Origin: Theodoxus fluviatilis
Lineage: Eukaryota; Mollusca; Gastropoda; Cycloneritida; Neritidae
Reading direction: 5' to 3'
DNA: 64,000 nt
NCBI GenBank assembly: GCA_034096865.1
Contig: JAWQFJ010016471.1
Location: 10,001 to 74,000, forward strand
Made by a program: the position numbers and the translations under genes. The first letter of the stretch is position 1; every line of letters starts with the position of its first letter. The notes under the pieces are model-generated. The model was not told the DNA's origin. It did not search any database and saw nothing but the letters and a program-made list of their open reading frames with translations. Shown here one piece after another: positions 54,998 to 64,000 of the stretch.

Positions 54998-55256
54998 ATT
55001 TAGGTCTTGTAAATTAAGCGATAAAAAAAGTTAAATCATCTAACCAGAACATTCAAGATCCTCATAAAAACACCATATTTGTCATATCTTTTCATCAACT
55101 CAACTACACTTCTTACGAAATAAAGTCATTTCTACAACTTCAGATACGAATAAAAGCGACAAGGCTTCAGATAGTGCCTCACGAGGAGCGCACATGTTTG
55201 TGATGTAAAACGTGACATTCATTACAGTATTACACTACGAGTGATCTTATCCGATA
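54998..55256. other. Segment without feature
   Basis: Nothing recognised between the THAP remnant and the TIR element. Confidence 0.5.
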
Positions 55257-55754
55257 CCAGTTGATGTTTTACCCCTCTGCTAAGATTATAATACAACTCA
55301 TTCGAGTTTTACATGAAACATTTAGTTATCTCGATCGTCTGCTGGCGTAGTGGCTACGGTTCGATCGTGTTCGTCTGCTTGGTTCGTAGTGTTGATCATT
55401 ATGAATGGTGTTTCTTGAAATAAGGTCAGTAAGCCTATATGTTAATTTATAACGCTAATATAACCATGGGCTGTCTTAATTTATCAAAGCTGTATGTTGA
55501 TTGCGTCAATAGGTCGTGAAATACATTTTACAAATCCAAGCTTCGCGCACTTCTATTTATAGCTGACGCGCGGACCTCAGCGGCACCAGGATAGATTATA
55601 AATACATTGTTGTCCTCGAACCTGCCTGCTGTTGACATCGTGTACAATGCTAGTATTGTCTGATGCTATGAAATACGTTCACCAGTAAAAGGTCCAACAC
55701 AAATATTCCTAAGGTTGTATTATAATCTTAGCAGAGGGGTAAAACATTAACTGG
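55257..55754. mobile_element. TIR element, about 0.5 kb, TA-flanked
   Basis: CCAGTTGATGTTTTACCCCT then CTGCTAAGATTATAATACAAC (55257-55297) is answered in inverse by GTTGTATTATAATCTTAGCA then GAGGGGTAAAACATTAACTGG (55714-55754), about 41-bp arms with one or two mismatches. TA on each outer edge suggests a Tc1/mariner-type MITE. The interior contains TGGCGTAGTGG followed closely by GGTTCGATC, which resemble pol III A and B boxes but are too close together. Confidence 0.5.
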
Positions 55755-55785
55755 TATAATGTAGCCTATAATCTTTGGTATACGT

Positions 55786-55930
55786 TCCGCACACAGAGAC
55801 CGCTGTCATCCACTAAAATGAACTGGACTTCGTAGCGTGAGGCCATTCCTAGCAGAACACGCTGCCTGAATCCATCATACAGGTACTGGGAGAGAAACTG
55901 CCTTCCTTGGTGGAGGTTTGGGCCCCGGGG
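55786..55930 (+). repeat. Diverged interspersed repeat, copy A
   Basis: CAGAGACCGCTGTCATCC, AAAATGAACTGGACTTCGTA, GCGTGAGGCC and GCCTTCCTTGGTGGAGGTTT align in order with copy B at 59900-60045. Family unknown. Confidence 0.5.
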
Positions 55931-58589
55931 TGCTTTCTAGTTCACATTTGGTTTTGGTTGGTTTTGTAGATGAAAGAGATATATGTAACATTTTTCTTCA
56001 AACGTGTTGGACTGAACACCTTCTTATTAAATACGCGTCCCCACAATTCATTTCTACACGGTTCATTCCCTCACTCTGCGAGCTGTATGAAGGGGTAGAT
56101 GATTAACAGGAGTGCCAATTAACAATAAAAATAAAGAGTCCACTCTCTGTATCAAACCCATAGCATAGGTTTATTTCTTTTCTGTTGACACAAAGGAAGA
56201 AGAGTTCCACATAAAACATGACCTTCCCACAACATTAAAAGCCACACAATAAAACCGTCGTTCTGATGAATGAAACACCTTTTGTCTTTGAAGAGCTTCC
56301 AAAAGAGAAATTATTTTCTCATGTTATAGCACTGAGAAACCATAGAGAAGAAGGGATTTTGAAACGTTCGAGACAAATATACAAGCCACAAAGGCACATT
56401 CAAAAAGTGGAAAACTTTGGGAAATATTAACATTCCCGTCTTGCTTTGTGCACAATAATAACAGCGCAAATAAGCAGTGAATAGAAATAGAACAGCATCA
56501 AGAATAACAAGAATTCAGCATTTGTAACAAGTTGAATTCTCATCCAAAGCTTTCTCCAGGAATGCACGCAAAATGCTTTACTTTTCCGTACTGGACTCGA
56601 GCATTGCACTGCGTTTTCCCTCACAATCAACCGAGTGAGCCAAGTTTGTGGTGGGTATATCTACAAGATAGTAGCCATCGACAAACGCATCACTCCTCAT
56701 TAAAGTGACTGACCCTCTCGAAATGTGAACCGCGATTACCATTCGTAACAAAACGATTGGCAGAAGAATTTGTCTTGACTTCAGTTTCTGATCACGTGTC
56801 CACATGTATGCTCTCATGTGATAACGAGATAAAGGTGTGAAATAAACATGTAGAATACAAAACTGTCGCAAATCCCATTTCTTTCCTGTAAGGCGTGGCA
56901 CGAGGCAGGGAGCTACCCTGTCATGCTACGTATATCTCGATGTGCGGAAATACTTCATATTTTAGTCCGTGGCAATGGAGACAAGCAAGTTAATCAGATT
57001 AACAACAGAGAAAACACCAATTGTCACTTCGCGGATGACACTGAGTTTTCCTTGAAAGCACAAAGAGATCTCTCCGAGCTATTCTTTGTACTCTTGCTAC
57101 GATTAGAGATACATCGGGACAAAAAGTGACTAGCAACAAATCTAAAGCTGTATGATTAAGTTCTGTGGCTAACTCCTCATTCTGACTGTTCTGACGTAAA
57201 GTGGACAGCGGGTCCGTTTACAGTACTAATGATGGTCTTTACAAGTAACGTGGAGGATATGCAGATGTTAAACTATCAAGGGGTGTTCAAAGATGTCAAA
57301 AATGTACTCCGAGTCTGGAGGAGGAGAAATGTAAGTCTTCGTGAGAAATTACTGTCGTCAATTTCTAGGCGTATCTAAATTGAAATACTTTGTTTAACAT
57401 CCCACGACCTTCAGACTCGATGATGAAGGAAATTCAAAAGGAGTTATACATTTTGTCTCAACAAACAAACCAGATAAAATCAAGAGTTCAGTACTTACTC
57501 AATTACTTCAGAAAGTTTTGAGACTTGGGTGCCAGTTCAAAGAGACTTAATAAGTGAAAACATCTACAACTGTTCGATCCATATTCTTTGCATAATTCTT
57601 GCGAATTTCTGCGCACATATATATGTATTGTCAATGTGTCTTATACTGCGTCGTTGCTATTATCTATGACACAACGGTATCCAACAACACAGAAAACACT
57701 GGCATTTAGAGTGTTTCTGTCCGGAAAATAGGTTATGAGGAGATCAATTCATTGGAATAAACTTCACACAGTGCTGACACCAAACTAAAGCCACGCCCTT
57801 CTACTACAATCATGACATGCCTTTGGATGCTTCACTTACCAAAGACAATCCTGCAAAAATTAAATGAAAAGAGTCCTAAATACGTGCTTGGGTTAAAGGA
57901 CTTGTCACCTGCATCTGAGTCTAGGACTGCTCGACATCTAAGATTTTGTTCTAGTGCCAGTGAGCATTCCCACACTGTCCCCTCAAGGGAGATAGAACTC
58001 CACAAACAAATTAACACAGAGACAGTCATGTCTTTTTTGCTGGTCTCATTGTAGTTGCAAGACGAACGCGTCAGACACTGAAACGTTTTGCTCCACAGAG
58101 TGCAAAAGATTTTCCTTTCACTAAACTCGTGGAAATCGTGTTGTAGTGGTTATTATCAGTGATCAAGGGGCAGCAAAGACATTTAGGGGGTGGGAGGGTA
58201 ACGGCGGATGAAGGGCTGGGGATGAGAGCTGAGACGAAATGTCTGTCATGAACATTTAGAGTGGCTTCTTTCTCATTACTGACCTACAGGATGTGCCAGG
58301 CCTGCATGAAACCAGCCCTAACTCGCTCGCGCAAGGCGATTTGTTGCTTTCATTCAGAAATAATTTATAGGGGTATAGCTGCTTCATGATATACATTTTT
58401 CAGCAGAAATGAACGTCAAAGATACCTAATTTCCATTATCTCGAATTATGTGCTCGAAATATACGTTTGAAATGCGTGAAAACCACCTTTGTGTTGCTTT
58501 ACCTCGACTATGCAGCACATTTGCAGCTGTGCCGTTAGGAGAGGCCTTGTTCCCTTGTCACATGTGCTTATTTGGGATAAGGGGTGATA

Positions 58590-58590
<1 letters not shown>
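55931..58590. other. Unassigned DNA, several short ORFs
   Basis: Open stretches at 56578-56901 (minus), 56923-57129 (plus) and 57812-58054 (plus) lack recognisable domains or convincing splice contexts. Nothing I would call a gene. Confidence 0.5.
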
Positions 58591-58593
<3 letters not shown>

Positions 58594-58648
<55 letters not shown>

Positions 58649-58659
58649 TGTGTGTGTGT

Positions 58660-58698
<39 letters not shown>

Positions 58699-58700
58699 AG
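58594..58700 (+). repeat. (GT)n with GTGC interruptions
   Basis: (GT)n, then (CGTG)n, then (GT)n. Open frames here are artefacts. Confidence 0.5.
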
Positions 58701-59453
58701 CGCGTGTGTGCGACCGAGTGTTAGGGATGAGGTGAGTTACAAAACGAATAGAAAAGGAAAGGGAGGAGGGGGCGGGTGAGGGTAAGCGGGAGTGGTGCTC
58801 GAGTGTAAGGGATGGGGATCGTGGGAATGGAGGTGAAGGGTGGAAGGGAATGTCAGTTGGTTTCTGTCGAACAAATATCCCACGTTCTTTTCTTCGTCTG
58901 CTGGTTTCCACGGCCGTAGAGGTTTTTCTTGTTCACCACGTCATGGATACACCATGCGAAACCTGTACACTTGTGTTCCAGTTAAAACCTCCACCTTGTC
59001 CAGAAGAGTGCATGGCTTGCTGTTGTTGTAGACGACATGGAATGTCCCGTTCACGAACACCTGAAGCAGTAACACCATCACTTTAGATGTCTGACCTTTG
59101 TATTTGGACATGGAAACCTCACAACAGGGTCACTTTCTAGTCGCTTCTCAAGAATCTGGTATCGTGTTCCCTATTACAAAGGGACAGAAAAACGCTGACT
59201 GTATGAACAGATGTGTAAACTGCGAGCATCAGTTCAGTTCCACATTAAGATTACCGTCCAGCATAGGTGCCTCTTTAACATATGATCAGTGAAATGTTCA
59301 GCTTATCCTCAGGTTTAAGTCGACAGCAAGTAACGTCACAGGAGACAGACGATCGTGTGGGGAGTCTTGTTTCCTGGCATCCTTGCAGCCAATCAGAAGC
59401 TTTGTTTACTTACTTTCAAGAAAGAAACAAAATATCGACAGCACGATTGGAAG
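58701..59453. other. Unassigned DNA with a Cys-rich open stretch
   Basis: 58943-59086 reads MDTPCETCTLVFQLKPPPCP then EECMACCCCRRHGMSRSRTP in one plus-strand frame. It is compositionally odd, but no splice or promoter evidence supports a gene. A CCAAT motif (AGCCAATCAGAAG) is at about 59388-59400. Confidence 0.5.
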
Positions 59454-59681
59454 ATGGGGGAAAAGCTTGGTGGAAACGCCAAAACGTTCGTCAAAAATGG
59501 GTGTGTTATCTTTGACTGCGACCACTGTCGAAATTTCCTCAAACTTGTGTCCAGCTGTTGTCATCTTAATCATCGACTTAGACCCAGATCATGTTGTGTT
59601 TATGTCATCTACGGGATACTCGCTGTCATCGTCGTTGCTGTTATTTTTCTTGTCGTTCTCGAAATCACCTCTGCCAAATGA
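59454..59681 (+). CDS. Candidate small single-pass membrane protein (75 aa)
   Basis: ATG at 59454 in strong context (AAGATGG). The N-terminal half has six Cys and two His in a short span (GCVIFDCDHCRNFLKLVSSC, then CHLNH). Next come RLRPRSCCV and a hydrophobic helix (YVIYGILAVIVVAVIFLVVL), ending EITSAK. The layout (Cys-rich, basic, then TM) is plausible for a tail-anchored or single-pass protein. The CCAAT box lies about 60 bp upstream. No homologue recognised; it could be chance. Low confidence. Confidence 0.5.
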   Translation: MGEKLGGNAKTFVKNGCVIFDCDHCRNFLKLVSSCCHLNHRLRPRSCCVYVIYGILAVIVVAVIFLVVLEITSAK

Positions 59682-59899
59682 GGTTATGTTTTATGGTCGG
59701 TTGGTTTGCGCGCTTTTCGGCAAAATAACTCAGTTCAAATCGAATTCTGATGAAATTTGTGGAACGTCAAGGTTTTACACAAGACACAATTCATTACATT
59801 TTGGAGGTTATTTGTTATGTATTTTTAAATTGAATTCATAAATAAAAATTTATATCGCGCAGCACGAAGTTGACATTAAACTATTCATTCCGCCGGCGT

Positions 59900-60045
59900 A
59901 TGCGTTCCTCATTCAGAGACCGCGAGCAGGCGTTAAAATGAACTAAGCTTTGTAGCGTAAGGCCTGGTTAGAAGAACATCATGCCTTAATTATACAGGTC
60001 ATGGAGAAGCAGTTATGGCTTCCTTGGCAGAGGTTTGCACTCTCA
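59900..60045 (+). repeat. Diverged interspersed repeat, copy B
   Basis: Partner of 55786-55930 (CAGAGACCGCGAGCAGG, AAAATGAACTAAGC, GTAGCGTAAGGCC, GGCTTCCTTGGCAGAGGTTT). Confidence 0.5.
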
Positions 60046-60163
60046 GAGTGCTCTCTCAGTTTTTCAATGTCGTTGATGCTGCTACTGGTATTGCTTTAGT
60101 AGCTTTTTTCCATTACTAATGTTCCACTAATCCTGCTGTTGCTACAGCCTCCTTGTCATTACG

Positions 60164-60165
60164 TG

Positions 60166-60245
<80 letters not shown>

Positions 60246-60258
60246 CCATCATCACCAT
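60164..60258 (+). repeat. (CAT)n microsatellite
   Basis: About 30 CAT units, ending CACCATCATCACC. The following 60259-60600 shows nothing recognisable. Confidence 0.5.
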
Positions 60259-60599
60259 TGTGACAGATTCATGTTTTCCCCTCTTTATTGTTTTGATGAT
60301 TTAAGTGTGTTTTAAGACTGAAGCCTTTAACCTTTTCCTAACTGAGAGAAAAAAAAACTGTCCCCTGTTGGATCTTAGTCTCAGAGAATCCTGGCACAAC
60401 CTTTCTGCACTGGAGTTGTTTTTCTGGGTCGGATGCCACATGGCTGTTTTTGTATATACCGGACTTCCTGCGAGGTAGGGTGACCGATGTCCTTGAGCTT
60501 GTTTTTCAAAGCTTGCCTTGAAGGCGGTTTTTTCTGCCAAGTCAGCTTTCTGTCCAAGAGTCCCGCGCATGCGTAGAAATGCTTGATGTGTTTTAATAA

Positions 60600-61584
60600 A
60601 ACCATTTGCTCATTGAGAATTCAGTTAGTTAGCGGAAGGACATGGTGCTGGGACAGACCCACTCCCACACAAGCTACACTCCGTGCGTCTGACTCCCCCA
60701 GAGCACGTAAAACAAGTTAAGTGATTGCTCCATCCCCTTTTACATCCCAATAGAAATTGGGAGGGTTTGTGTTATCAAAGAGAGAAACAACGATTCTCTC
60801 ACTAGGAAATTCAGTCACGGAAAGTTGCAGTGCTCCGATGCTAAGCACCCAAACCTAGCGCCAGAATTCACCGCCTCTCCGCACTCTCCAGCCTGCTAGC
60901 CTGCCTGCCCCCAGCTGACCTGGGCAAGCCTCTCCTAACGCCTGCTGGTCTGAGACGCCCAGCCCCACAGACGTCGTCTGCTTGACATCGCTTCCCTCCT
61001 GCCGGGCTCCCTCCCGCCTATCCAGGCTGGACCAAAGCTGACCACTACAGCCGGGGAAACCTCACCCCAGGAGTTTTCATCCGCAAAGTGTGGTGTGTGT
61101 ATATGAACTTCGCTACATAGAGCGAAAGTTCATACCCCCATGGCCTTTTGATTCTCGCTTGACAAAAGCGAGAACGTGTGTTAAGTGGACTGTGAGTCCC
61201 TATAAGCAGTGAAAGTTGATGAAATTCTTCGATGGACCTATTCAACAAGGTAGCGTGAGTACTCACTATATTGAACTTTTGAACTGACTCTAAATTCAAA
61301 GACTGAACTCTTGAACTCTTTTGCTCCACAGAGACATAGATTGACTATTCCCTATTTGAAAGCCACAAGGGGGCGATTGATCGATTATCTGCGTTTCTGA
61401 TTATTAAATACCTTTTCTTAATTGTCAAACATGTTGTCCTCCTGTTCCTTTGCATGTGCATGACAGAGATTTTGATTTATTTTAATTGTGCGTTCCTTCT
61501 CCCCAAGCAAATCCCCTAGACACAAGCGCATATAGCGCCGAGCCTGTGTTTTAATAAACACAAGGGAGGAGAAACGTCACAGCA
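60600..61584 (+). repeat. Probable 5' LTR of a miniaturised LTR element (5' limit unresolved)
   Basis: Contains a poly(A) signal (TTTTAATAAACAC, about 61550) and ends ACGTCACAGCA directly before a primer-binding-like site. No second LTR lies in the window, so the 5' boundary cannot be fixed. An inverted repeat GAACTTCGCTACATAGAGCG / CGCTCTATGTAGCGAAGTTC-type stem and a second (TTCTCGCTT...AAGCGAGAA) lie at about 61104-61175. Confidence 0.5.
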
Positions 61585-61602
61585 TGGGGTGCTCGTCCGA
61601 AG
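61585..61602 (+). promoter_or_regulatory. Primer-binding site
   Basis: TGGGGTGCTCGTCCGAAG abuts the LTR end. It resembles the Pro-tRNA type PBS found in many retroelements, with an extra T. Confidence 0.5.
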
Positions 61603-61833
61603 ATTTAAGTCAGTAATAGTAATTGAAATTTTTCTGTCATACAGAGTAGACACTCCCTTTGGTTGAAACTGTTGTGTTGTGTCGTGATTTGTCACTCATC
61701 ATGCATTGATAGAATTGTTGGTGGTACCTTCACACATGAAACTTTGCTGACTGCATTACTCTTATTGAGTGAACTTAGTTTGAAGTTACCCTGTGACCTT
61801 TTGTATTGCCTGTGGATTATTCCTTGTGTTGCG

Positions 61834-62106
61834 ATGGCCAGAGTGGTAGAGGGTAGGCCTAGCGTCAAGGATATTTTGTCACTAGACAGGGCAGGGCTGG
61901 ATAGTTTAGTGGAACAGTTTGGTTTGGAGGTGAGCGGAGGAGCTACGAAGGCGGTGGTACAAGAAGTTTTAATTGACTTCGCATTGGGAGCAGGTGGTGA
62001 GGATGAAAGTGAATCGGAAGTGTCAGTACCTGAGCATGGGGAGACATCGGTAGATGCGTCAGTTCGACTGAGAGAACTGGAGTTGGGAGGTAAGCGTCTG
62101 CAGTGA
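61834..62106 (+). pseudogene. Gag N-terminal fragment of the miniaturised element
   Basis: ATG 61834 (GCGATGG). 90 codons: VKDILSLDRAGLDSLVEQFG then LEVSGGATKAVVQEVLIDFA, an acidic stretch and RLRELELGGKRLQ, TGA. The leucine-rich start followed by an acidic and then charged helical region is typical of the gag N-terminus of a mollusc Ty3-type group. It stops just before the charged helix would continue; the next ATG (62125) is in another frame. The capsid region is missing. Confidence 0.5.
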
Positions 62107-62124
62107 GAGAGAGATTGCAGAAAG

Positions 62125-63798
62125 ATGGAGTGGCGGATACAGAGAGAGAGAGAAGAAGAGCTTCTTCCAGCCTATGAGCCCTGGAGAATTGGAGAGAGAG
62201 AATGTGGAGATGGGAAGAGAGATGTCATGTGCTATCGATGTTTTAGATTTGGACACTGGAGGCATGAGTGTGGGAAGGAGGGAAAGAAGAGAGAGGAGCG
62301 AAGAGGTGTGAGTAGACCGCCTATGAATGTCCGATGTTTTCGATGTTCGAGAGTGGGGCACGTGTCGCGTGACTGTGGAGTGAGGATAGCCACTGAGATG
62401 AAAGCCCGTGTGGCAGCAGTGAGAAGGCGTGGCGTAGTGTCTGAGGAGAGTAGACAGTTGTGTGAAATGCGTGAGTCTGGTTTAGGGAACCAGCCGCCCT
62501 GTCTGGTGAAGGGAAGTGTTGCAAAATGCTCTGCTCCCTATGAGTCTCGGGGAGAGTTGTGTGTGGGGAAGGAGAAAGTTCCTGTTATTGTTCGCCGTTG
62601 TACAGGCGCACAAATTACGTTGGTGCGGTCTGGGCTTCTCACAGACTGGAGGGAGTCGGACACTGGGAAGAGAGTTCCATTGACAGTCTTTAGCAGTGTA
62701 GTTGTGTTGTCACGTGTTGGTCATTCCACTCCTTTGCATGAAGTAAGGCTGGAAACGCCTGAGTATTGTGGTCACGCAGTAGTTGGCGTGTTGAGAGAGT
62801 TGCCTGTTCCAGGTGTAGACATTATGTTAGGAAATGACCTAGGGAGTAGAGAGGTAGTGGTCAGTTCAGAAGAAACTGCACATGTCTCGTGTGAGTCGAG
62901 AGAGCCTGTGTTGCTCAAAGCCCTCCAGAGTGGGGAGAGTGAGTCTGAGAAAGGGGATGAGGAATTTTCCCCCTGTGGGGTAGGGACGCCGTCCACCCAG
63001 AAGGAGATGAGTATGGAGGTAGAGAGTAGGAATGAGGAAGTTTTCCCGTGTGGGGTGTTGACGCGGTCCGCCCAGAGGAAGGTGAGTAGTCCAGATGTGG
63101 AGTTGGGAGACATGGTTTTGTCGTCCGTGTTAGGCGGTGGTTTGCCTGACGATCGAGAGAGAGAGGGTGAATCTTCAGGATGTTTCCTGAGAGGTGGGGT
63201 GATTGCGCTAGGAGGCCAGCCCCGGGATGCACCTGTGTCAGAAAGGTGTGAGTTGTGCCCCCTAGTGACAGGGGAGGAGGGAGGTGTGTGTGAGGGAAAA
63301 GAGGTAGAGAAAGAAGTAGAGGTTGAAGAAGAAGTCGGGGAAGAGGTTGAGGAAGAAGTTGAGGAAGAGGTTGACCAAGTCGGTGGAGAGGTTGAGAAAG
63401 AGGTTGAGGAAGAAGTCGGTGGAGAGGTTGAGAAAGAGGTTGAGGAAGAAGTCGGGGAAGAGGTTGAGGAAGAGGTGAAGAAGGTCGAGGGAGAGATAGA
63501 GGTGAAGCCTGAGCCTTGTAAGGAGACAAGTGTGGAAGGGCTGAATGAATTGAGAGAGGAAGTGATGAAAGCAGGACAGAGAGATCAGGAGAAACACTTG
63601 GACGTGTTTTCCTTCCTGAGCAATTGGAAAGAAAGAATGATGAACGCGGTAGAGTGTGCTGCCGAATGTCGAGGAGAAGCAAGACAGCGAGAGAGGAAGT
63701 GGTACGAGTGGAAATCAAGGAAGAAGAAGTTTAGGCTTGGAGAATGGGTGCACTGTCATTTGAGTGGTTTGAGAGAGAATGCTAATGTTTCTCTATGA
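62125..63798 (+). CDS. Deleted gag-pol ORF: CCHC x2, pseudo-protease, acidic repeat, pol tail
   Basis: 557 codons, no stops. CCHC knuckles at residues 36-49 (CYRCFRFGHWRHEC) and 71-84 (CFRCSRVGHVSRDC). A retropepsin-like domain at about 150-240 keeps LGNDL (235-239), but the catalytic D-T-G is C-T-G (159-161). An acidic Glu/Val repeat (VEEEVGEEVEEEVEEEV type) fills about 390-465. Residues about 490-550 (RERKWYEWKSRKKKFRLGEW) look like the basic segment after integrase in Ty3-type pol. RT, RNase H and integrase are absent, with no frame loss at the junction. The intact frame suggests either recent origin or selection. The element may be mobilised in trans, or be a step towards domestication. 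Confidence 0.5.
   Translation: MEWRIQREREEELLPAYEPWRIGERECGDGKRDVMCYRCFRFGHWRHECGKEGKKREERRGVSRPPMNVRCFRCSRVGHVSRDCGVRIATEMKARVAAVRRRGVVSEESRQLCEMRESGLGNQPPCLVKGSVAKCSAPYESRGELCVGKEKVPVIVRRCTGAQITLVRSGLLTDWRESDTGKRVPLTVFSSVVVLSRVGHSTPLHEVRLETPEYCGHAVVGVLRELPVPGVDIMLGNDLGSREVVVSSEETAHVSCESREPVLLKALQSGESESEKGDEEFSPCGVGTPSTQKEMSMEVESRNEEVFPCGVLTRSAQRKVSSPDVELGDMVLSSVLGGGLPDDREREGESSGCFLRGGVIALGGQPRDAPVSERCELCPLVTGEEGGVCEGKEVEKEVEVEEEVGEEVEEEVEEEVDQVGGEVEKEVEEEVGGEVEKEVEEEVGEEVEEEVKKVEGEIEVKPEPCKETSVEGLNELREEVMKAGQRDQEKHLDVFSFLSNWKERMMNAVECAAECRGEARQRERKWYEWKSRKKKFRLGEWVHCHLSGLRENANVSL
63292..63510 (+). repeat. In-frame GAAGAGGTTGAG coding repeat
   Basis: GAGGTTGAGGAAGAAGTCGG-type 12-15-bp units encoding E/V/G-rich repeats, in place of the deleted pol domains. 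Confidence 0.5.
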
Positions 63799-63850
63799 AC
63801 TGGAGTCGTTGAAGGGTATCATGTTGAGCAGAGTATGGCTCATTGATGTG

Positions 63851-63960
63851 CAGGTAATCCCCCTGTGGGTACGGGGTTGTTTAAGAATTGTCCCACCGCG
63901 TCCCCTACGCGATTCGTAAGAGGCGAATAAATAGGCGGATCGTCAGACAGACGATAGTAG
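63851..63960 (+). repeat. SINE-like repeat, 5' part
   Basis: CCCCTGTGGGTACGGGGTTG, GAATTGTCCCACCGCGTCCC and ACGCGATTCGTAAGAGGCGA: the best-preserved 5' end of the family at 53786, cut off near AATAGGCGGATC. The window ends in unassigned sequence. Confidence 0.5.
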
Positions 63961-64000
63961 TTGTTGTAAATTCCTACTGTTAGAGAGGAAAAGGAACCTC

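Noticed and set aside
55340..55390. tRNA gene
   Set aside because: A-box and B-box-like motifs are only a few bases apart, and no cloverleaf can be drawn.

Overview
ORGANISM. The window is animal nuclear DNA: one intron-rich gene with GT-AG introns, dense micro- and minisatellites, and many nested transposable elements (Ty3-type LTR elements, a Penelope-like element, LINE remnants, TIR elements, THAP and BED-like zinc-finger remnants). The repeat flavour (a dispersed element starting GACTCACATGCGAAGC, followed by GTCCG runs; a SINE-like family ending in an ATCC tail) suggests a marine mollusc, probably a gastropod. That assignment is inference. No bacterial operon, CRISPR array or rRNA was seen.

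LAYOUT. (1) 400-40422, plus strand: the 3' part of a gene I identify as the orthologue of SHPRH, a SNF2-family helicase and RING E3 ubiquitin ligase. Twelve exons join in a continuous frame (1072 codons plus stop). They encode the helical insert, a C3HC4 RING split between two exons, the helicase C-terminal domain, and an unusual tail of about 54 copies of a 10-residue repeat. The 5' end lies left of the window. Almost every longer intron carries its own unrelated minisatellite or microsatellite, and several arrays are interrupted by mobile elements with recognisable termini and target duplications. (2) 40423-48370: 3' flank, several 21-33 bp tandem arrays, and the terminal exon of an unidentified convergent minus-strand gene (45037-45213). 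(3) 48371-53369: a young, nearly intact minus-strand Ty3-type LTR retrotransposon. (4) 53370-60600: SINE-like copies, a truncated THAP domain, a 0.5 kb TIR element and mostly unassigned DNA. (5) about 60600-63798: a miniaturised LTR element whose main reading frame keeps CCHC knuckles, a protease-like domain lacking its catalytic Asp, and a pol C-terminal tail, but no RT, RNase H or integrase.

HOW PARTS INTERACT. The most interesting system-level signals are three. First, the intron separating the two halves of the SHPRH RING domain contains tandem copies of its own splice sites; every decoy 3' splice site leads to an early stop. Second, five copies of one dispersed element are packed with AGGTCA nuclear-receptor half-sites, including the DR0 form. 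Third, short non-LTR fragments lie between (TC)n tracts and share a GGCC-hairpin 3' end with a 1.1 kb ORF1-only retroposon.

LIMITS. All calls come from reading the sequence by eye. Exon edges rest on splice consensus plus frame continuity. Family names rest on motif recognition without database searches.
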